A DNA stretch of 64,000 bases, from contig JBAJFG010000626.1 of assembly GCA_037903475.1 (NCBI GenBank), forward strand, positions 62,001-126,000, read 5' to 3'. Position numbers and translations under genes: made by a program. The notes under the pieces are model-generated. The model saw only the letters and a program-made list of their open reading frames with translations. It was not told the origin of the DNA and made no database searches. Below are positions 11,871 through 23,986 of this stretch, piece after piece; the first letter of the stretch is position 1, and each line of letters opens with the position of its first letter. The stretch is from Ancylostoma caninum (Eukaryota > Nematoda > Chromadorea > Rhabditida > Ancylostomatidae).

Positions 11871-12582
11871 ATTTCACCATGTGCCACACAGTCGTATAAC
11901 GTCTCAACTGTAGCTTCATGAGCAAACTGCGGATTCAAACTGACATTATACTGCGTTCACATTCGCTGCAGCCATTCAATAGTATGGGTAAAAAAAGGTA
12001 ATGCAATGTACAGGCGGTTCAGAAATGAGTCGGTATTGGTGAGAGATTAGAGAGGCCTTTGGCAAGTCGTGCATGTTCAAGCTTGTTAGTCGCAGTGATT
12101 TTTGACTGTTTAACATGTTAGAAAGGGTCCCGGAAATGATGTGGGAGTACGTGGAGCACATGCCTCCGATAAATGGCATACCGACTCTCCAATGAATGGT
12201 CTGTAGTTGTGGAGGCTAAAATGTATGGTGTGAAGCTTAAGAAATTGCGGAATTATACTAATACGAATCTTGGCTACAAACTTAACATGAGGAAGAAAGG
12301 CACTATTCGGCTAGTTTTGCCCCAAAATTTCGAATTAAAAATTTCCGCCTAAAGTCAGCCTAGGATGGTTATTTGAAGTGCTGAACACGAATATCGTATC
12401 CATTTCGTGCATATTCATGTTCATGTTTGCGATTTTCAAGCGCGCGGTGCTGCCGGCTGTTACAGCGCGCTCCTGTATACGGTGGTAAACGTGAAGACAC
12501 ACGATAGACAAAAGAAGGAGAAATACAGCAACGATCGCGAAAACAACAGTTCCTACAGATCGGCTATTCCAGTTGCAATTAA
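11871..12582. other. Interval without a gene; fragment of a dispersed repeat at 12310-12420
   Basis: The segment around GTGCTGAACACGAATATCGT matches the inverted-repeat family at 42614-42957. The rest is unremarkable. Confidence 0.5.
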
Positions 12583-13213
12583 GAGTATCCCCACACTTCG
12601 CCAGCAATCGTGGCGATTGCCACGACAGCCGGCGATCGCCACATGGATAAAGTGAATGAGGAGACCCCAGACGTAAGACCGATGATAATAAATAGGGCGT
12701 TGCGGTCGATAGACATCATTTCCGCTATTGCTATCATTCACATCGCCAGTTCATTTTGGGCACTGTGCCGGTTGAAGCGGCACCCTGTTTAGATGTATTC
12801 TATAGTATCTATATTCATCCGTTTTGCCCAGACGAGGGTCATTATCTATGACCCCAGTGATACGTTTATGGGCCTCGGCCATATACTTTATGTAACATGC
12901 TTTACCACGCCCCTTCTATGTTAGCATTCTACCACAGCACCGTTAGGTGCAGGTCGGACGAGTAAAGATCCGGACCAACCCATGTACAACACACGAAAAG
13001 GGAGCCACCCAACCTCCCAATATATAGGCGCCACCCTTCCGCCTAGTTAGCCACCAAAGGCACATCTTCGAGAGTACGGGCGATGAGCTCCTTTTGGCAG
13101 CGATCCATGGCGATATAACGTGACAATCGATACGTATCATTTCCACGATCCTTATCTCTTATATCGCCGGTTCATTTCTATTCATTTTGAACTGGCGAAG
13201 TCTGGGGATACTC
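12583..13213. mobile_element. TAA-flanked TIR element (GAGTATCCCCA ends)
   Basis: The ends read GAGTATCCCCACACTTCGCC and its inverse with one mismatch. TAA precedes the left end (12580-12582) and follows the right end (13214-13216). A 3-bp TAA/TWA duplication suggests a PIF/Harbinger-type MITE. The interior includes the second copy of the dispersed repeat (12760-13060). No transposase is seen. Confidence 0.65.
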
Positions 13214-13216
13214 TAA

Positions 13217-13564
13217 TCGAAATGAACAAGTTTGTGCAATAGCCCGCCCCTGATCCTTCACATTTCACGCAAAAATCAAGGTGCGCGGATAGTCCGCTTT
13301 CAGAAATGGAACGCGGATGCTCCGCTGCGTCGCCCCGCCCACATTGTGGGTCTCCGCAACCAGGGGTTTGGCACGCGGATCATCCGCTGGAAGTCCCTGA
13401 CTCAGGCACTTTTAGCTGACGATCCGAAACAAAACCTTGGTCGCGGACGGGCCGCGGACCATAAAAGTGGGCGGGGCTTTGCAGCGGACCATCCGCGCAC
13501 CTTAATTTTGGCGCGAAATGTGAAGGATCAGGGACGGGCTATTGCACAAACTTGTTCATTTCGA
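13217..13564. mobile_element. Long foldback MITE, GC-rich
   Basis: This is an almost complete palindrome. It opens TCGAAATGAACAAGTTTGTG and closes with the inverse, and the core repeats CGCGGATNNTCCGC-type blocks in both orientations. TAA lies on both outer sides (13214-13216, 13565-13567), and the left TAA is shared with the neighbouring element. Related half-copies are at 43530-43690 and 44575-44740. The frame 13232-13567 is a product of the palindrome. Confidence 0.85.
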
Positions 13565-13616
13565 TAATTTGAAGCTGGAAAGGGCGCGAATTCGTAAGTA
13601 TTGATTTGGCGACGTT

Positions 13617-14569
13617 ATGTTAATGATCGTTGCTTTACTTCCCCTTGTTTTGGGTGCTTTGTCGGCAATGTCACTATACTATTGTAAGCCCCTGACTGAG
13701 AATTGTGAAATCCGTGGTGTGCCAATGAGCACATGTTTTTGTTTTCAAACTTTTCTTGCTTTTCTTCCTTTTCAATGCTCAGTTCTGTCAGAATACGCGG
13801 TGAACATTGTTTTTTCATGAATTGAAAGAGTTATTGCCTTCTGTTCGTTTATGCCTTCGTGGTATCTTCGTGTTTAACGGTACATTTGTAATAGGAATTC
13901 TCATGCGCAATGATCATTATTTTCACTTTTGTAGTTTCAGAAATGCCACGCTATGGTGTGCCCGTCCGCGACAACACCATCCCCTCATTGAACAACATCG
14001 GCATTCGCAGATATGGAGGTACGCTTCCGTCAAGTAGTAGTGAATAGGTAGAAATCGGGATGGGCATTGGAATAGGTAGGAATCTGGATGATAATAGGGT
14101 GAAAAGTCAATCGGCACCCTCAATGTTGCTACCGTTTAGAGTTTTGGCATTACAGAGAGCTTTGTAAGTTCTTAATACTACTGTTTCACTAATTACATCA
14201 ATGGTTTCTCTTGTTAAGGAAAGACATTCGCGGTTATACCTACTGCGATAGTGGAAGTGGATTCAGGTGGATTCCCAATAATGTGAGTGCAGTTTTCTCA
14301 TTCATGTTCGTCTAATTGGCCTTATCCTTATTCTTCCCATAGAACGTTTCCTGTGCTCTTCTATTTCTTTTCTATAAATTGCCTTTTCCAGCGCCAGTCA
14401 AAAGCTGCCCCAAGGAATCCATCGAACGACGAAAATAGGATCACCATCACCGACGACGAGTTCGAAAATGAGTTGGAAATCCATTATTAAAATTCTCCAT
14501 TTTCCACCGTGGAAAAAATTTGTATTTCTCCTAATTCTCGTTTTGCACCTCTTTGCAACAGAAAGGTAA
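13617..14569 (+). CDS. Candidate small secreted or membrane protein, multi-exon
   Basis: The ATG at 13617 opens a signal-peptide-like stretch (MLMIVALLPLVLGALSAM) followed by YYCKPLTENCEIR. Plausible later exons follow TTTCAG-type acceptors at 13941-14018, 14219-14282 and 14392 onward. With exon 1 ending at 13716, exon 2 reads EMPRYGVPVRDNTIPSLNNI. The last two exons are open in two alternative frames. One ends with a hydrophobic segment (stop at 14567-14569). The other ends with an acidic tail, ITITDDEFENELEIHY (stop near 14490). The final frame cannot be chosen by eye. No known domain is recognised. The locus lies between a foldback element and the outer LTR element. Confidence 0.35.
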
Positions 14570-14687
14570 CGACAGTTTGGGGGGACATCTGTTCCGAATG
14601 TACCCAGGACAGCTTGTGAAATTTATGCGTACTTCTTAAGTATTAGTCAGGTCCTGTTTAGCAGGGAAACAAAGTCACTCAAATGAC

Positions 14688-14966
14688 TGTCAGGTTATGG
14701 GTCGTACGCTCCCATTCCTGAGGTGTAGGGGTGTATGAGATACTATTACTATAATATTTATTATACATGAATGTTACATAACAAGAGAAGGGGAAGGGGA
14801 TTGGGAGCAGCCTGGTGGCGTGGCTGCAGGAGCTGGCGACTGGCTGGGGTCAGTTGGCACCACGCTCTTTTATAGGGTGCTCCGGCTAGTGGCGTTACAC
14901 TGCTCGGCTAGGGCAGGTCATCCTCTTACCATCAGCTATACGAATAGCTGAAGCTACATCTCGACA
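14688..14966 (-). repeat. 3' LTR of the outer element
   Basis: On the plus strand it starts TGTCAGGTTATGGG and ends CTCGACA. It matches 33168-33447 throughout, including the block GGAGCAGCCTGGTGGCGTGG. A TATAA-like AATATTTATTATA motif lies within. Confidence 0.85.
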
Positions 14967-15180
14967 TCTCCATTCCTTCAGTAAGCTCGTCCTCGAGCTT
15001 GTATTCTGGTGGCTGGCACTTGTGCAATGGGTCGAGGTTGCGGACATCTATTTCCATTAAGGCATCGAGCAAGGAATTGCACTGCGAGGGTTTGGATCCG
15101 GTGAACTGGGGCAACAGTCATGACCTTCACCATCCCTAGGGCGATGAGAAAACTCGTCCTCGAGCGACGTTAGTACACAA
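14967..15180 (-). mobile_element. 3' internal end of the outer element
   Basis: On the minus strand, just before the LTR, AGCTCGAGGACGAGCTT and GGAATGGAGATG occur. The same pair of motifs precedes the 3' LTR of the inner element (30826-30858), which ties the two elements to one family. The purine-rich GGAATGGAGA is the likely polypurine tract. Confidence 0.65.
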
Positions 15181-17394
15181 GGATGTCATAGGTGCCGTAT
15201 GGATGAGAACAACAATATCTTAATGGTGCTGATATGGAGATGCCAAAGGAGGCAGGCATATTTGTAGATTGGTATTAGCTGCTGGTGCATTGGAGAGATA
15301 TAAGGACATTCTGCCAGGGTGCCCAGATAGAAAGTTCCAAGGAGAGATTGAATTAGTACAAAAAAATTACAACGAAGTAAAAATATTGTGGCATATGAAT
15401 TTATAATGTTAGGGATACAAAAATGCACATGCGTATTATAAGAAAGTATATTCATATATCTTTCGTGGACACCAAAAAAAGAAACATATTCGTAATTAAA
15501 TTGAATGACAATATTATAATAATACATAACATAATATAACAGCTGTATCAATGTCTCGAAATAATTCAACAATACAAAAATTACATGTGAATTACCATTT
15601 AATGATCAGCACAGTTTGTGGGAAAAAATGAGCTAACAATTATTAGGTGCACATTTCCTCAGAAAATGGTGTTGATTTGCTTTCGATCCTTGTAAATACA
15701 TTGAATTATCGAATCATATGCTGAACTTGACACTGCACACAAGTTTGCGTTCAGCATAAGGGCGCAATTTCTTTCTTTGTAAAAATTTTGGTTTTGAGCT
15801 GCTTGTTGCTAAATCACTCCTTTGAACCGCCTATTCAAAGGAAATTCTTTTTCGCTGCGATGCGGCAAATAACAAGAAAATACTTGAAGACAAACTTACC
15901 TAGAAAGATTGATAACAACTTTTTCATGTTAACAAAAAATAAATGGTGCAGTTGTCAATCTTCCTGCTATTGCTTCGATGTAACTGAAAGTTGTAGATTT
16001 CTGTTTTCTGGAAGAGATTCAAATTTGGAAAGAGTTTTTTTCCTTACATTTTCTGATGTTTCCACCTGTCGCGCAAATCGATGTTTTTTTTTTTTCAATG
16101 AAGGAAACATTAGCCAATGAAGGATATTTAGTACAATGAAGCAAAAAGTAATACATCTACGTTAGACTAGGATCATCTTACAGTTACATTAAAAACAACT
16201 ATAGAACACTTCCGCTGGAATTTTTTTTAAACAAGATTCGCTACAGGATTAAGTATAGCACGAATTTTGCAGAAGTGTCCTTTACAAAGTGAATATTTAA
16301 CACTGAAAACTGCTACCTGTCTCGATAATGTGGCCCTCGTTATGCATTGTGGTTCTCTGAGACTTGTGCGGGTGCGAGTATTCGTGACTGCTCGGAAATC
16401 TTGTAGTGATGTTCGCCCGTAGAAAGTAGATTCTCGTGGTGTTTTTTTAATTCGCTAGGTTGTCTTCATAAATATTTTTGTTATGAAAATGTCCTCTGAG
16501 AACATTCTCGCTTTTTATCTCCATCCCAGTACTGTCCTCTGAAAACAGTGTGGTGGAGCATAGAAATTTTGCACAGATGCAAATACTTGGATGTTCTAGC
16601 AAGTTTTTTTTGACAAACTTGCAGAAAAGAACTCCACACTGATGACTTAATTATGAGTTGATTTCTTCCAAGATTCGATAGCGCATGAAGTGCACAGTTG
16701 AGGACAAAATGTTTGTGGATATTAATCAATGCACTGATCCACACATCCATGCAAACAAAATAATTGTCTAACAGGTTATTGAGGTGATTTTGTTTCATCC
16801 TCCGTAGGAAAGAAAGAAGACCGAAAAAGATTGCCACTCTGACGGTATCTGTGAACCTTGCGATTTGTTTACAGAGTTGTTAAAAAAATCGTTTCACTAG
16901 CTAAATATCAACTTGTAGAAGCTTTAATTTTATCTATAGCATTTTTGATATTTCTAGCCCTAACATTGCTTTTTTCATCCGGAAGAATTCGTATACATAT
17001 AGTCACTATTTTGCTTAGATCTAATAAAATCACTCTTGCTTCAGAAGTGTTGTCTCATTTTTTAAAAATGTGTGCGCAGAATGAATTTTGGTTGAGGTAT
17101 TTTCAGAGAAGAGGATCAAATAAGTTCGTAAAAAATTGGATTTTACTGTCATAATGTGAGAGTTTAAATCTATCAAAATTACAAACTGGCTAAAAATGGT
17201 ATTTATTAGAGGAAAAATTTTGGAAAAAAAACTTGACAAACAAGATGAACTTTTCTATCTCTCCTTGAGTTGCCATGGTCACGTTGGAAGCAACAGGAAA
17301 TCTGATAAGAGAGCAAGAAATTCGGCAAAATTCACGGCTTTTCTAAGTGATACTTTCAAGGTACTGAATCGAAGCTACATTTTCGCTCAACTAC
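15181..17394. other. AT-rich interior of the outer element, no gene recognised
   Basis: Open frames such as 15186-15572 and 16481-16837 (minus) are rich in Phe/Ile/Tyr/Asn, typical of AT-rich noncoding DNA. They show no family motif. Confidence 0.5.
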
Positions 17395-18151
17395 TTAAAG
17401 GCAGCACCCACGCAAATTTTCGACCTGGAAATTTTGGTGCAATTTGGGGAAATTCTGAGCGCTTAACACTGTTACAATGCCAAAAACATTCGGAACCGTC
17501 GAAATTCCTGTTTTCTGGAATCGCTTAGCTCACTGCTTTCAAGCAGGTTGGGCCGAGTTGCGCGGTCTGATTGATGTGGACCGATCCAAAAAAGTCGATA
17601 CCGCTGCCTTTCGTGTCAGCTGTTTTGCAGGCGAAAGAGGATTTTGGCCATTTTTTGCACCGTTTCTGGAGTTTATGGAAGAAAACAAACTTCGAAAAGG
17701 ATAATCTGACCAGCCAAGGTATAGCAGTAATACAGTCGAGTTGAAAACGATTCCAGAACCATGCGAAAATTCGAAAATGAGACATTGCTGGAATCGGCCA
17801 GATAAGTTACTTAAGAAGAAGGTTCCTTGCAAAGCAACAAGTATAAGAATTTGTTGTGCTATAAAGTGCAAAAAAGGAAAGCAAAGAGTTAACATATAGC
17901 TTCTCAATACCATGAAAAGAAATGTTTGCCCACCAAATCAGCTGGCAGCGACGCTCTGCTGCCGCCCCGATTCGATCGAACGACCCCACGCTGATCCTGC
18001 TGATCCAGGATCTTGGACATTCGACTAATTATATTGTAGAAACGGTTGAGTATTCCGCGCTACTTTCTTCGTCGAATTGTTAGGACTATTGCTAAGGTTC
18101 GAAAACGATCATAACCTCAGACAAGAAAATTTCCGTGGGTGCTGCCTTTAA
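17395..18151. mobile_element. TTAA-flanked MITE (TTAAAGGCAGCACCCACG ends)
   Basis: The left end TTAAAGGCAGCACCCACG is inverted at the right end CGTGGGTGCTGCCTTTAA. The ends sit directly on TTAA, and no transposase is present. It belongs to the same family as 3229-3714, 3886-4314 and 34406-35304. It sits inside the outer LTR element. Confidence 0.82.
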
Positions 18152-19070
18152 GGTCTGAAGCTGGTGGAAAAAGTAACCCAAGCATCTATCTTTTCGGAGA
18201 GTGAGGGTGCAAAATTAGAGATTTACGGAGCCCCCATGCTCAACTGTGTGATTAAAAAAAACTCAAATCCGATCTGATTTAATTTTGAAATCTTCTCTTG
18301 AATTAAATTTATTGTTCAGACAAGTTGTAGGAAATTTAAACAAAATTCTCTTCAGAATAAATGCTCGTATGTCATCACAATGAGCGCTTCATTAAAAGTA
18401 TTCACTTCATTTCCTTTTCTGCTGCTAGAAACTTTGGCTGTTTCCCATCGAAATATTTTTCAGCAGGTTTTTTTTTTGATGGTTTGTTTAGCTTTTCCCC
18501 ACTAAACGAGCAAGTTGTTCTAGTTAAAATTTTATATTATATATATATATATATATCTACCTCAAAAATACATCTACCCAAAAAATGCGAACAAGTTTGA
18601 GATCACCCGACTGAAGGAAAATGTTGAAAGCCTTTTTTTACTTAAATTTGACCTTTTTTTAAATTTTGGAAAAAAATGAATTTAACTCGCTAGAACAACG
18701 AAACTTGCCACGCATAAAGGTGAAGCGTGTCATAGTGTGGGAAGATGTTTTGGAAAGAAACCAATATATTGCTGAAAATATACCGCTACTTAGAAGTAGG
18801 ATCGAATCAAGAGGTAGACTGAAGCGTCATTGACTGGAGCATGGACGTTTTTTTTTTTCACTTGGAGTGTAGAGATCAGTGAATCAGCAGTTCTATTGTA
18901 GAAATTGTATGTTGTTTTATAAAATTAAAAACACATTTTCTCTTCAGAATTATTAAAATATTGAAATTATAAGTATGCCGAGTATTTTTTAAGATTGTAA
19001 GGTTAATAAGAATAACTAATAGGAATTAAGAGATAGGATTATTAAAAGATTGAGATAGAGTAAGTTGATG
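18152..19070. other. AT-rich interior of the outer element with a TA microsatellite
   Basis: No gene is seen. A short (TA)n run lies at about 18537-18556. The last four bases (GATG) form the left target duplication of the inner element. Confidence 0.5.
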
Positions 19071-19715
19071 TGTCAGAATGCAGCCCACGCATCCTCTTTT
19101 TATCTTCAACTCCCCGCCTCTCCGGAGCATGTGTAACGCCGGAGGCGGGTCCGAAAAAAAGAGAGAGAGAAGAGCTGGCTCCCTCGAGGATGGTCGCATC
19201 CATCCTTCGCCTACCTACTAGACTTGGGACTAATAAAAACCGAATAATTTTATTACTTTGATTAACGATTCAGAAAACAGTTTCAACATCCAGACATTCG
19301 AGAATATGAAAGCCCTAGAGCTCTTCTTCTCTCTCATACAGCACTTCATTGGTCTCCAATGTAGAAACATTGGAAATTTCCATTTATTTGAAATATTCGA
19401 TATTCGATAGCAAGAATACTCGGTCTCGAATAAATAGAAATTTGGAATGTCCCAACATCGAAGTCCAATACAATGCTGTACGAAAGAGAAGAAGAACATC
19501 ATGGCTTTCTCATCCTCAAAGATCTAGACCCATAAATCGTTTTCTAAAGTGTAAATTGAAGTAACAAAATTATTCGGTTTTTATTCGGTCCCAAGTATAC
19601 TACCTGCCTTTTTATACTCATTATTGTAATCCTTTATATATAATAAATCATATCAAATTAGCTGTGTACGTAGTAGGACTCCCCGACTATTCAGGTTCAC
19701 CCTATGATCCTGACA
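19071..19715 (+). repeat. 5' LTR of the inner element, interrupted
   Basis: It starts TGTCAGAATGCAGCC and ends CCTATGATCCTGACA. Apart from an insertion at about 19212-19600 it matches the 257-bp LTR at 30859-31115, including the TTTTTATACTC TATA-type motif and AATAAA-like sequence. Confidence 0.85.
19221..19595. mobile_element. TA-flanked MITE nested in the 5' LTR
   Basis: Inverted termini are CTTGGGACTAATAAAAACCG on the left and the inverse of a closely similar sequence on the right, with TA on both sides. It is absent from the 3' LTR, so it inserted after integration of the retroelement. Confidence 0.7.
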
Positions 19716-19733
19716 TGGAGGTCCCGGGGAGAT
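19716..19733 (+). promoter_or_regulatory. Primer-binding site of the inner element
   Basis: TGGAGGTCCCGGGGAGAT directly follows the CCTGACA end of the 5' LTR. It begins TGG, as expected for pairing with a tRNA 3' CCA end. Nearly the same sequence follows the 5' LTR of the outer element on the minus strand (33150-33167). Confidence 0.7.
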
Positions 19734-21384
19734 CTCTAAAACTTTTGAATATTCTATTTCAAAATGATATATTTCTCTTGGAAAAAAGTATTAATCAAGC
19801 TGGTTTCGAAAAAAAAGGTTTCTGACCTCAAAGTTTCAAATAAGTTGAAAATGATACCTCGTATCTTTTTTTTTCCCCGACAATCCTCCAAGCCACAACT
19901 CTTCTTCCCACGGATCCGGATCAAACGACGTGAGTTTTTTTTTTTCATATTCATTTTATTAATTAACCTGTGTGCTGTGCGTGTGCATTATATGAGCATT
20001 TAACCCTGCAGAACTCTGCAAGAGCTTTGTTTTCAGACAAAAAACACAATAAAACTGATAATTCTTCATAAGATGGTAAGAATATAAAAAAAGAGTCCTG
20101 GCGACGAGTGCCAGCTTATTTTCATGTTATAATGGAAATTTCTGGAATAATAAAACAAATTAACAGCAAATCCTTATTACCCTTAAATCCTTTTCCTTAT
20201 TTTTCCTGAAAACTGCTGAAATTTTTCCTTCTTTTCCCTGGTCCAGAGGCGTTGTACTCATACTTCGCGAGCTAGCCCTGTTTGCGTGCCTAGAAGAGCC
20301 AAATGGACACAGGCGGGAAAGACTAACGGTACGATATTTGAATGAAAATTCGCGATACGCTCCGAATTTTCCATTATTGACATTTCTCTACTATCTTCAC
20401 AACCTAAATGTAATGCTAATCCACAGTATAGTGGATTAAGCAATAAAATAATAAATCCTTCCTACTTTTGATGAGAACAAAAAGATTTTTTTCTCAAAAT
20501 AAGCATTGGACTCAGTCGTCATTGCGCGCGCACAACTATTTTCTGGCCAATCTTCGATCAAAGTGATTAATTGTGTCCGAGTGGAAGCAGTGATCGCGCT
20601 TCCAGACAGCTTAGTCGCTTTTTTCTTTTAAACTCGAGAGATACGAGCTCAAAATAATTATCTCTGGATTTTCGCGAGCAGCAGTTGCCCGTGGCCTCCG
20701 CCCTCAGGCAATATCACAGTCATTAATTTTGTGGCGAGACAAATAGCTCCGCCAACGCTTGCGAAACTTGGGCAATAGTCGGACAGCTGCGCGGTGTCAC
20801 TGACTAATTGCCGCACACATTTACAAATCGCCATGCGCATCGTTGCGAAACAAATTACGCACTATTCTGGTCCTGATTTACTGAGTAAACAAGTCTGCCA
20901 ACAAAAGAATTTATTCTTTTGAAATAAAAACAACAACAATTCTTCAGTAAGGCACTATCACGCCTTTATCGACTAAAGTTTCGCGGATGCTCTCCAGGCT
21001 GTGGAACCCACTAAAGCACACGCTTTAAAGCGTGCTTCTCTTTAGAGTATCCGAAAGCGAATCCGGTAGTCGACGTGTAGTCCCAAAATTCGCAATTTGC
21101 ACTGCTCCCAAGCGAAGCACAAGTCCGTTTCTGTCCCCTAGCTATTTGTCCTCGCGCCACAGATGGGGTACAGTTTGCCCACGGAATAAGTCCCCCGTTT
21201 CGGAGGTCGCATAAGCTGAAATTATACGAGAGATAATTTTTTTACTGACACTTTCTACTGAAAAAAAATATGAATAACTTACCGGTCATACTCTGGCCAC
21301 CCGTCGGTGTGCCAACAAGAGCCGATGTTTTCACCTTCCCATCTTGCATTATTGTGAAATTGGAATGTATCGCCCCTTTCGTGG
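19734..21384. other. Leader of the inner element, no gene recognised
   Basis: AT-rich at first, then more GC-rich from about 20500. A hairpin-capable stretch, GCACACGCTTTAAAGCGTGC, lies near 21016. No domain is recognised in the short frames. Confidence 0.45.
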
Positions 21385-22004
21385 TTAGATAGATAATAAT
21401 AATTTCTTCAGTGATCCTGGAGCAATTAGCGCGTTCTCCTGAATCAGTGGTAACATCCATCGCGCGCGCTCCAAGTCCTGCAGGAGTAAGGTGTTTTCCT
21501 GAAAAAAAAGAGAATTTTTTCCCCACTAGGTGAAGAGAAATCTTTTTTCTATTCACTTACTTTTTTCAACTCTCCTGTGATTGTCTTTTCGGCGGCCGCA
21601 TCAACTCGAGCCTTTCGGAGCTTGCGGGCGAGTTCCTCACACTCTTCTTTTCTTCTCCTCTTTCCATTCTCGGCTCTCTCCTCAAAGTATTCGACCCGTT
21701 TGCGAGTCTCTGTGAGCCGACAGTTGAGATCAGTAATCTCGTCGTCTTTGTCGCCGAGTATCGTCTCCGCGAGCGTCAACGCCCGCCTCAAATGATACGC
21801 CTCATCTTCAACCTCCGGAACCACCTAAAGTCGCATACATTCAACACATACATACACTATATGCCATTTAAAATTTAATCTCAAAATCAGGAATAAAAAA
21901 AAACTTCCTTTTTCTTGTTTTCCTACTATTAAATCAAGTAAAAACTGAACTACCTCCGGAATCTCATCGTATTCATCACTTCCACTAAGGCTGATAACGC
22001 TCAT
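21385..22004 (-). CDS. Antisense coiled-coil protein, 3 exons, inside the retroelement leader
   Basis: Exons on the minus strand are 22004-21954, 21824-21561 and 21498-21385. All join in phase 0 with GT-AG borders and encode about 142 residues. The ATG follows a TTTTTTTTCCAGA acceptor-like site, as expected for spliced-leader trans-splicing. The N-terminus is acidic (MSVISLSGSDEYDEIPE). The middle is a highly charged heptad-type coiled coil (TLAETILGDKDDEITDLN, then REQ-rich helices up to ELKK), and the last exon continues the helix (ENTLLLQDLERARWML). No family is recognised. It opposes gag in direction and lies between the primer-binding site and gag. It may be an accessory or captured gene of the element, or a later insertion. 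Confidence 0.55.
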
Positions 22005-22802
22005 TCTGGAAAAAAAAATTGAATACACTTACTCAAGGAGTAAAATCTTTAGAAACATGTAGTTATAACTACCATAAAAATAACTACTAGAGACAATGGG
22101 ATAAGAATTACTAGCCAACCGGCTGGAAATGAGAAGTGCAGATTTAAAGTTTAGACTGAGTTTAACGCCTCTTTTATACGGAGCACCAAGAAAGAATGAC
22201 GACTAAACTTAGCGGATCACAGCCGCCAGGTTCAAATTAGCGGTGTACGACGAGCAGCACACCAAACTGATTTCGTAAGCACATAATGATGCTTGGAATT
22301 CAACATTTAAATATATATATATATATGTTTTCAGAATGCTACCGTAATTTTTTCCTCACTTTCTCTCTCGCAAACTAGGCTCCGCCCCTTATCCTATCCA
22401 ATGGAGTGTAAAAAAAAGAAGTGATCCGTTGATCCCACTTCCATGGAAGCCATTCTTCGCATCAGTGCTCCTCCCGAGCGGCGGCTTCCTCCATCTGGCA
22501 CCAACCTTCTCCAAAAACCATCTTCAAACACAGGTACGCTTTCTCGTACGCAATTAGCGCGGCTTGCTGCCAGCGCCCTGAAACATTTATCTTCACCCTC
22601 CTCTCTGCTCGCTCATTGCGCTCGCCGCTAACTCGCGCTATTACACATCATTACGCGAAGCACCATTAAAAACAAAAACAAAACAACAAAACAAAACAGA
22701 AAATAACAAAATAAAATAAAACAAAAAAAAAGAGATTCTTTTTAATCATCTGTCGCAAACAAGTTTTCTCTTTCACAACTAGAATTCTAGTTCTCATATT
22801 CT
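22005..22802. other. Spacer between the antisense gene and gag
   Basis: It contains a (TA)n run near 22310-22326, a GC-rich block (22440-22640) without a credible gene, and an A-rich run before gag. It could hold the promoter of the antisense gene. Confidence 0.35.
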
Positions 22803-23986
22803 ATGAACACTAGAATCTCTGAAATCACATCTGATTCAGAGAACGAACGTTTGCGCCCCTATAGCATTAGCAATAGAGCATCCAAGAAGAAAAGATCAAA
22901 GTCTCTTCCCGGAAATTTCGCCAAAAAGCTTAAAAGAAAGGGAGAATTCAAGCAACTACCCCAAAATCATTCTTCCACAACACCAAAGACTTCTAGTTGC
23001 CCAATATTATCTCCTAGTAATTCTATTGCCCCGATTCCAAAATCAATTGACCCAATTTCCAACGTTTTGCCAGCATACCCAGTAAATCCACTTCCTAATA
23101 TTCTTCGTTCTTTACCCGAGCTTCCGGAAAGTGACTCTTTTGACGATCTTCTAGAAGAAATGGACGTTAACAATTTGGTCGACCGCCTAGATGCCGCTTT
23201 CAATAAGCTTTGTCTAGCGGCATACACTACCAAATTGCCCACTTTTTCTGGGGATCAGGGTGGAAAAGGTCTAACGAGTTTCCTTGAAAAATTCAATGAG
23301 ATTGGAAACATAATGAACCTGTCAGAAAATAAGATGGTACGTCTACTTCCCGCGCATCTGAAGGGAATAGCGAAATCAGTTTTCGATGGTTTCTCAGATG
23401 GAGAAAAACAAAATTGGAGAGTTGCAGTTACAGAACTAAAAGCTCAAGCCTATCAACCCAAATCAAACAAAGGTTGAAAATTCTTGGACCACTACCGAAC
23501 GACTACAATAAATCGCTCCGTGATGCAGAACGAATGTGGTATCTAACCGGAACTGATACTTCTTTATCAGATAATCTGGTTCTTTTGGAAAAAGTCGATA
23601 AAATTCTCGACAAAATAGAACCTAATAAACCACAGGTGCATATGATACATCGACGTAATTTTTCGCGTAATCCATACTCTCGCAACCTTCAGTATCAGAA
23701 CAGGAATTTCAATACAAATTCCTCTCACAACTATTTTAACAGAAATCAATCTAACAATGATATCTACCCAAGAAACAAATGTGTTCAGTTTATGCCAAAC
23801 ACAAGGGGTGCATTTAACCGAAACCAAAAAAATCTTCCTCGTTCGCGTTCTAATTTAAGATCTAGAACACCGCCCTATAGGAATAGATCTAGAACGCCAC
23901 CACATAGGGGTAGACAAAGTAATTTCAACAATTCCAGACCAAAACGAAACGTGAACTCTATAGGAGCAAACTTTTCCACCGGAATT
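22803..23986 (+). pseudogene. gag of the inner element
   Basis: The frame from 22803 begins with a basic, low-complexity region. A capsid-like helical part follows (LPTFSGDQGGKGLTSFLEKF, then ENKMVRLLPAHLKGIAKSVF), a layout seen in Gypsy capsids. The frame closes at 23477, but the adjacent frame from about 23450 continues the homology. It ends in a nucleocapsid-like basic tail (RSRTPPYRNRSRTPPHRGRQ) without a zinc knuckle. The change of frame may be programmed or a mutation. The second frame runs without a stop straight into the envelope-like protein. Confidence 0.65.

Noticed and set aside
14156..14163. Possible 8-base micro-exon between ACAG and GTAAGT
   Set aside because: It breaks the reading phase of the surrounding candidate exons in the frames tested.
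15186..15572. 128-codon minus-strand frame rich in Phe, Ile and Tyr
   Set aside because: The composition is that of translated AT-rich DNA. There is no family motif or splice context.
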